From Clostridia bacterium (lineage in GTDB: Bacteria > Bacillota > Clostridia > Oscillospirales > QAKW01): DNA of 10,570 bases. The position numbers were made by a program, and so were the translations under genes. The notes under the pieces were generated by a model. It did not search any database. It saw only the letters and a program-made list of their open reading frames with translations, and was not told the DNA's origin. Shown piece after piece: positions 7,630 through 10,570 of the stretch. The stretch's first letter is position 1; the number at the start of each line of letters is the position of its first letter. The stretch spans positions 1 through 10,570 of the forward strand of contig JAFSBD010000155.1 in the NCBI GenBank assembly GCA_017442025.1, given 5' to 3'.

Positions 7630-7658
7630 AAAAAAGGACCCGCTTCAGCGAGTCCTTT
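7630..7658 (-). terminator. Rho-independent terminator of the acyl-CoA synthetase gene
   Basis: On the minus strand an 11-bp stem (7648-7658 with 7633-7643, one G-U pair) closes a 4-nt loop and runs into six U residues (7635-7630). The TGA stop of the synthetase (7647-7645) lies in the loop, so the last codons form the upstream arm. It separates this gene from the his promoter, which begins about 30 bp further on. Confidence 0.85.
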
Positions 7659-9327
7659 CTTGCTCTTCTAAGACTTTATATGCTACTTTACCGACAAGTG
7701 TTTTCGGTAATTCCGCGCGGAATTCGATCTCTCTGGGGCAGGCGTATTTTGCAATATAGGTCTTGCAGTAGTCCAGCAGTTCCTGTTTCAGTTCTTCGGT
7801 GGGTTCCACGCCCTTTTTGGGAACGATGAAAGCTTTTACCCGATGCATCCGATAGGGGTCGGGCACGCCGATGACACAACTCATCTGCACCTTTTGATGC
7901 CCATCCAAAACATTTTCGATCTGGGAGGGGTAAACGTTATACCCACTCGTTACAATGATCCGCTTGAGCCGCTGGCGGAAGTAGATAAACCCATCGGCAT
8001 CCATCAGCCCCAGATCGCCGGTATGGAGCCAGATCCTGCCGTCGGCATGGGTGCGCAGGGCTTCGGCTGTTTCCTCGGGATGGCCGAGATATTCCTTCAT
8101 CACGCTGGGGCCGCAAAGGCAGATCTCCCCTTCTTCCCCATAGGGCACTTCTTCGGTGGTGCCCACCTTACAGATGCAATAATCCATATCGGGATAGGGC
8201 AGGCCGATGGAACCCTCCCGCTCCTCTTGGTCGGGGGTGAGGCAGCTGGCGGTAACGCATTCGGTGGTACCGTAGCCCTCCCGGATCCGCACCGTTGCTC
8301 CCCGCTCGGCTAAAAACCGATCCATCTTGCGCTTGAGCTCGATCGAAAGGCTATCGCCCCCCGAAAAGACGCCCAGCAGGCAGGAAAGATCTGCTTTGTC
8401 CAGATAGTCGGTGCGGGTAAGGGCCTCATAAAGGGTGGGTACGCCCGCAATATAGTTGGGCTTTTCCTTTTTAATGAGATTGGCATAGTCTTTCACATTG
8501 AAGCGCGGCACCAAAATGGAGCAAGCCCCGCAGACCAGCGCGGTATGAACGCAGACCCCCAGCCCAAACCCATGGAACATGGGCATGGCGGCCAGGATCC
8601 GCTTGCCCGCAACAGGATGGGCGGCCATGGCGGCGGTTTGGAGCGCCAGCGCGTTAAAATTCAGGTTGGTGAGCAAAATGCCCTTATTGATGCCGGTGGT
8701 CCCGCCCGAAAAGAGGATCACCGCCCCCTCCTCTGCCGCTGAATCGGCGGGCTCAAAGGGCATCCCCTTTGCCAGAAAATCCCGCCAAAGGAGCAGGTTT
8801 TCCTGCTTTTCGATCTTGGGAAATTTCCGCTTAATGGTTAAGCGGTAACCCCATTTTTTGATACCGCGAAGGGCATCGTCGATATCGGTAATGATCAGGT
8901 GCTTCAGCGGGTATTCCGCCTGTACCCTTTGGATCTTATCATAAAATTGATGGATGGTCACCAAGGTTTGACTTTTCGCCTCGGCCAGATAAAAGGCGAT
9001 CTCCTTTTCCGCCGATAAGGGGTGGATCAGGCTGACCACCGCCCCCAGCTCGTTGAGAGCATAAAGGCAATAAACGGTCTGGGGAATGTTGGGCATGCAA
9101 AGGGTTACCCGATCCCCCTTGCGGATCCCTAAGCCCCAAAAGGCGCGGGCGGTAGAGAGGATTTCTTGCTCCAAGGCGGCATAGGAGATGCTCCTGCCCA
9201 TAAAAGAAAGGGCCTCCCCATCGGGGATTCGGCGGGCCGTTTGGAGCACTGCATCGCTCATGCTGCCGGCGGGATAGGATAGATGATGGGGCACACTGCC
9301 GTAGTGCTTCAGCCAAGGTCTTTCCAT
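7645..9327 (-). CDS. Long-chain acyl-CoA synthetase (AMP-forming, FadD-like)
   Basis: Member of the ANL superfamily that activates a carboxylic acid, probably a fatty acid, to an acyl-adenylate and then an acyl-CoA. From the ATG at 9327 it has 560 residues. Motifs in order: ATP-binding P-loop ILFSGGTTGINKG (204-216); GYGTTE (351-356); HTGD (435-438), whose Asp binds the ribose; the hinge region RLKRIIVTSGYNVYPSQIE (453-471); and the catalytic lysine K547 in PKTLVGKVAYK. The N-terminus ERPWLKHYG resembles FadD-type ligases. The GGTTG form of the P-loop also fits FadD. Exact chain length cannot be read from the sequence. There is no signal peptide or transmembrane segment. It has its own promoter and terminator, so it is a single-gene unit unrelated to histidine synthesis. 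Confidence 0.9.
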   Translation of the reverse strand: MERPWLKHYGSVPHHLSYPAGSMSDAVLQTARRIPDGEALSFMGRSISYAALEQEILSTARAFWGLGIRKGDRVTLCMPNIPQTVYCLYALNELGAVVSLIHPLSAEKEIAFYLAEAKSQTLVTIHQFYDKIQRVQAEYPLKHLIITDIDDALRGIKKWGYRLTIKRKFPKIEKQENLLLWRDFLAKGMPFEPADSAAEEGAVILFSGGTTGINKGILLTNLNFNALALQTAAMAAHPVAGKRILAAMPMFHGFGLGVCVHTALVCGACSILVPRFNVKDYANLIKKEKPNYIAGVPTLYEALTRTDYLDKADLSCLLGVFSGGDSLSIELKRKMDRFLAERGATVRIREGYGTTECVTASCLTPDQEEREGSIGLPYPDMDYCICKVGTTEEVPYGEEGEICLCGPSVMKEYLGHPEETAEALRTHADGRIWLHTGDLGLMDADGFIYFRQRLKRIIVTSGYNVYPSQIENVLDGHQKVQMSCVIGVPDPYRMHRVKAFIVPKKGVEPTEELKQELLDYCKTYIAKYACPREIEFRAELPKTLVGKVAYKVLEEQERTR

Positions 9328-9333
9328 GGGCAT

Positions 9334-9342
9334 CCTCCTTTT
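9334..9342 (-). promoter_or_regulatory. Ribosome binding site that sets the acyl-CoA synthetase start
   Basis: AAAAGGAGG on the minus strand touches the first ATG (9333) with no spacer but lies 6 nt from the second ATG (9327). The second spacing is normal, so translation should start at 9327, two codons inside the longest frame. Confidence 0.75.
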
Positions 9343-9357
9343 GATAAAGATATTGTT

Positions 9358-9386
9358 ATTCTATCACATTTTTAGGGGAATAGCAA
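9358..9386 (-). promoter_or_regulatory. Extended -10 sigma-A promoter of the acyl-CoA synthetase
   Basis: On the minus strand TTGCTA (9381-9386) and TAGAAT (9358-9363) are 17 bp apart. TGA directly precedes the -10 box and provides the TGn extended element. The predicted start is near 9351, giving a leader of about 24 nt that contains the AAAAGGAGG site. Confidence 0.65.
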
Positions 9387-9400
9387 TAAATCAAAAAAGA

Positions 9401-9406
9401 TATACT
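9401..9406 (+). promoter_or_regulatory. Possible -10 box of the YitT-family gene
   Basis: TATACT matches five of six positions of the -10 consensus. It ends 6 nt before the ATG at 9413, so transcription would begin at or within a base or two of the start codon. No convincing -35 box is found 16-18 bp upstream, which keeps this call weak. Confidence 0.3.
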
Positions 9407-9412
9407 ATCCTT

Positions 9413-10303
9413 ATGAAAAAAGATTTTTTAAACGCTCTTATCAATATCGGTTTCGTGGCGGCGGGGACGCTGATCCTCTCCTTCGCCGTTGCGGTTTTTA
9501 TCCTGCCCTATAATCTGGTGGTGGGCGGAATGTCCGGCCTGGCGCTGATCCTGCATCGGCTGGTGCCGTCGGAGATCCTGACCTTGGATGTTTGGATCGC
9601 GTTGCTCACCTGGGCGACCTTCTTTTTGGGGCTTTTGGTGCTGGGCAAGGCCTTTGCGGGCAAGACCCTCATCGCAACCATCCTTTATCCCATCGGCATC
9701 TCCCTCTTTTCCAAGCTAACCAGCCCCACCCTCTGGGGCGGCTTTTTCCTGCTCCGCCCCGCCCAAAGCGCGCTGATCCCCGCCGCCCTCTTCGGCGGAT
9801 TGTTGATCGGCGCGGGCTGCGCCCTCACCTTTCGGGGCGGCGGCTCCACCGGCGGGAGTGATATTATCGCCTTTTCCATCTGTAAATATTTCAAGCGGCT
9901 GCGCAGTTCCCATGTCCTTTTCGCGGTGGATGCCGTTACCATCCTGCTGGGGATGGCGGTGCTGCAGGATTTCACCCTCTCCCTGCTGGGCATCCTTTCT
10001 GCTTTCCTGAGCGCGCTGGTGGTGGATAAACTCTTTTTGGGTGCCTCCCGCGCCTTTATCGCCCAGATCGTATCCCAAAAACAAGACGCCATCAACCAAG
10101 CGGTCATCACCCGCCTCCATCGCACCACCACCCTCCTCCCCGCCAAGGGCGGCTATTCGGGTGAGGAAAAAACCCTGCTCCAGATCTCCTTCCCCCTGCG
10201 GGAATATGCCGCCCTGCTCTCCATCCTCAAGGAGACCGACCCCGACGCTTTTGTTACCATCCTCCGCGCCCATGAGATCAACGGCGAAGGCTGGACCAAA
10301 TAA
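9413..10303 (+). CDS. YitT-family membrane protein (YitT domain plus DUF2179)
   Basis: A 296-residue integral membrane protein of the YitT family, common in Firmicutes and often in several copies; transport or stress roles have been suggested but the function is not firmly known. Residues 1 to about 210 carry five or six hydrophobic segments (near 12-33, 38-50, 60-80, 88-101, 120-140 and 168-205). The family motif RGGGSTGGSDIIA is at 141-153. The C-terminal cytoplasmic DUF2179 domain (about 225-296) shows TLLPAKGGYSGEEK and the closing HEINGEGW. The start is set at the ATG at 9413 because MKK precedes the first membrane segment. The frame is open back to 9326, but that would overlap the divergent gene's start and add an atypical leader. 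No ribosome binding site precedes 9413. The gene is transcribed alone and ends in a strong terminator. Confidence 0.9.
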   Translation: MKKDFLNALINIGFVAAGTLILSFAVAVFILPYNLVVGGMSGLALILHRLVPSEILTLDVWIALLTWATFFLGLLVLGKAFAGKTLIATILYPIGISLFSKLTSPTLWGGFFLLRPAQSALIPAALFGGLLIGAGCALTFRGGGSTGGSDIIAFSICKYFKRLRSSHVLFAVDAVTILLGMAVLQDFTLSLLGILSAFLSALVVDKLFLGASRAFIAQIVSQKQDAINQAVITRLHRTTTLLPAKGGYSGEEKTLLQISFPLREYAALLSILKETDPDAFVTILRAHEINGEGWTK

Positions 10304-10309
10304 CAACCC

Positions 10310-10350
10310 GCCCTGCAACACAAATGATTTGTTTTGCAGGGCCTTTTATT
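10310..10350 (+). terminator. Rho-independent terminator of the YitT-family gene
   Basis: GCCCTGCAA (10310-10318) pairs with TTGCAGGGC (10334-10342). The stem continues past one mismatch through ACAAA/TTTGT to a TGA loop, and is followed by a T-rich tail on the plus strand. It begins 7 bp after the stop codon. The minus-strand side lacks a T-run, so it appears one-directional. Confidence 0.9.
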
Positions 10351-10371
10351 TAATTTTTCTTTGCAAAAATT

Positions 10372-10390
10372 AGTACAATTAAATTGTACT
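10372..10390. repeat. Perfect AT-rich inverted repeat
   Basis: AGTACAATT and its exact reverse complement AATTGTACT flank a single central A. The 19-bp dyad resembles an operator rather than a terminator, since it has a weak stem and no T-run. It lies between the YitT terminator and the IS30 end. No gene beginning near it can be identified. Confidence 0.6.
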
Positions 10391-10394
10391 CCTT

Positions 10395-10433
10395 AACCCA
10401 ATTCATTTGGGTTGCATCGACGGGAAACCGATG
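10395..10433. repeat. Two tandem small hairpins beside the IS30 end
   Basis: The first hairpin is AACCCAA (10395-10401) with TTGGGTT (10407-10413) and a 5-nt loop. The second is CATCG (10415-10419) with CGATG (10429-10433), or alternatively CGG-GAAA-CCG with a GNRA-type loop. An overlapping 8-bp inverted repeat, CAATTCAT (10399-10406) with ATGAATTG (10431-10438), could pair instead of the first hairpin. Function is unknown. Confidence 0.45.
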
Positions 10434-10455
10434 AATTGTCAAACTAAGTGCAACA
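10432..10455. repeat. Putative terminal inverted repeat of an IS30-family element
   Basis: This segment spans the transposase stop codon, and the last residues CCT are encoded within it. From memory, IS30-family ends in Firmicutes have a similar TGAATT...CAAA.TAAGTGCAAC pattern. The matching repeat at the far end lies outside the window, so the boundary is approximate. Confidence 0.4.
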
Positions 10456-10570
10456 CTTTTTAAGAGAAAGTTCAAACAAATCTACCGGTTTTTGAAAACC
10501 TAAAACCTTTTTGGGCCTGGCGTTGATCAACGCCAGGTTCTTTTTTAATGTAGTCGGACTAACTCTCGAA
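10444..10570 (-). CDS. IS30-family transposase, C-terminal end (5' part beyond window)
   Basis: The last 41 codons of an open frame enter from the right edge and end at a TAG (10446-10444). The protein contains LALINARPKKVLGFQKPVDLF, the C-terminal signature of IS30-type DDE transposases (usual form INNRPRK.LG..TP.E.F), and ends KKCCT. The catalytic residues would lie upstream, outside the window. Base composition is AT-richer than the neighbouring genes, in keeping with transferred DNA. Whether the element is intact cannot be judged. The element points toward the YitT gene, whose terminator lies about 95 bp away. Confidence 0.75.
   Translation of the reverse strand, partial: SRVSPTTLKKNLALINARPKKVLGFQKPVDLFELSLKKCCT
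10516..10546 (+). terminator. Terminator-like perfect palindrome antisense to the transposase
   Basis: The arm CCTGGCGTTGA (10516-10526) is followed directly by its exact reverse complement (10527-10537), then TTC and six T residues. In RNA this gives a stem of about 9 bp with a tight loop and a U-run on the plus strand only. It would stop transcription entering the element from the YitT side. It lies wholly in transposase coding sequence. Confidence 0.5.

Noticed and set aside
7541..7660. T-box riboswitch before the his operon.
   Set aside because: The hairpin present is the terminator of the upstream gene and lies before the his promoter; no T-box sequence is seen.
9326..9412. Upstream in-frame extension of the YitT gene starting at 9326.
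   Set aside because: It overlaps the start codon of the divergent synthetase, lacks a ribosome binding site and encodes an atypical leader before the family's normal N-terminus.
10361..10390. Possible plus-strand promoter with TTGCAA and a -10 in the AT-rich dyad.
   Set aside because: The -10 candidates (TTGTAC, TGTACT) are poor and no gene follows on that strand.
1..10570. CRISPR arrays, tRNA or rRNA genes, phage or defence genes.
   Set aside because: No regularly spaced repeats, cloverleaf sequences or recognisable protein families of these kinds were seen on either strand.

Overview
This window is ordinary core-metabolism DNA from a Gram-positive, Firmicutes-type bacterium, most likely an anaerobic member of the Clostridia. 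The evidence is strong AGGAGG-type ribosome binding sites, sigma-A promoters, the short HisG plus HisZ arrangement, a YerC/HisR-type TrpR-like regulator and a YitT-family membrane protein. Genus cannot be read from the sequence.

Positions 1-7540 (minus strand) hold a compact histidine operon, transcribed right to left: yerC/hisR, hisZ, hisG, hisD, hisC, hisB, hisH, hisA, hisF, hisIE. HisIE is cut by the left edge after 175 codons. Genes overlap by 1-8 bp, abut or are 2 bp apart, so translational coupling is likely. Together they encode every step from PRPP + ATP to histidine except histidinol-phosphate phosphatase, which is not seen. The operon has a clear sigma-A promoter (7574-7602) and a leader of only about 26 nt, so there is no T-box. 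A 22-bp imperfect palindrome (7572-7593) covers the -10 box and most of the spacer. It is a good candidate operator for the TrpR-like protein encoded first in the operon, which would give autoregulation plus control of the pathway.

Positions 7630-9386 (minus strand) hold a FadD-like acyl-CoA synthetase with its own promoter and terminator. Its stop codon lies in the loop of the terminator hairpin, and its start is best placed at the second ATG (9327).

Positions 9401-10350 (plus strand) hold a divergent YitT-family membrane protein with a strong terminator. Its start has no visible ribosome binding site and lies just after a -10-like box, so a leaderless message is possible.

Positions 10351-10570 are AT-richer. 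They contain an AT-rich palindrome, two small hairpins, and the C-terminal end of an IS30-family transposase (minus strand) running off the right edge. Inside that transposase sequence is a perfect 22-bp palindrome followed by a T-run, shaped like a plus-strand terminator.

No convincing novel multi-gene system is visible. The points most worth a second look are the candidate HisR operator, the possibly leaderless YitT gene, and the structured DNA around the IS30 end.
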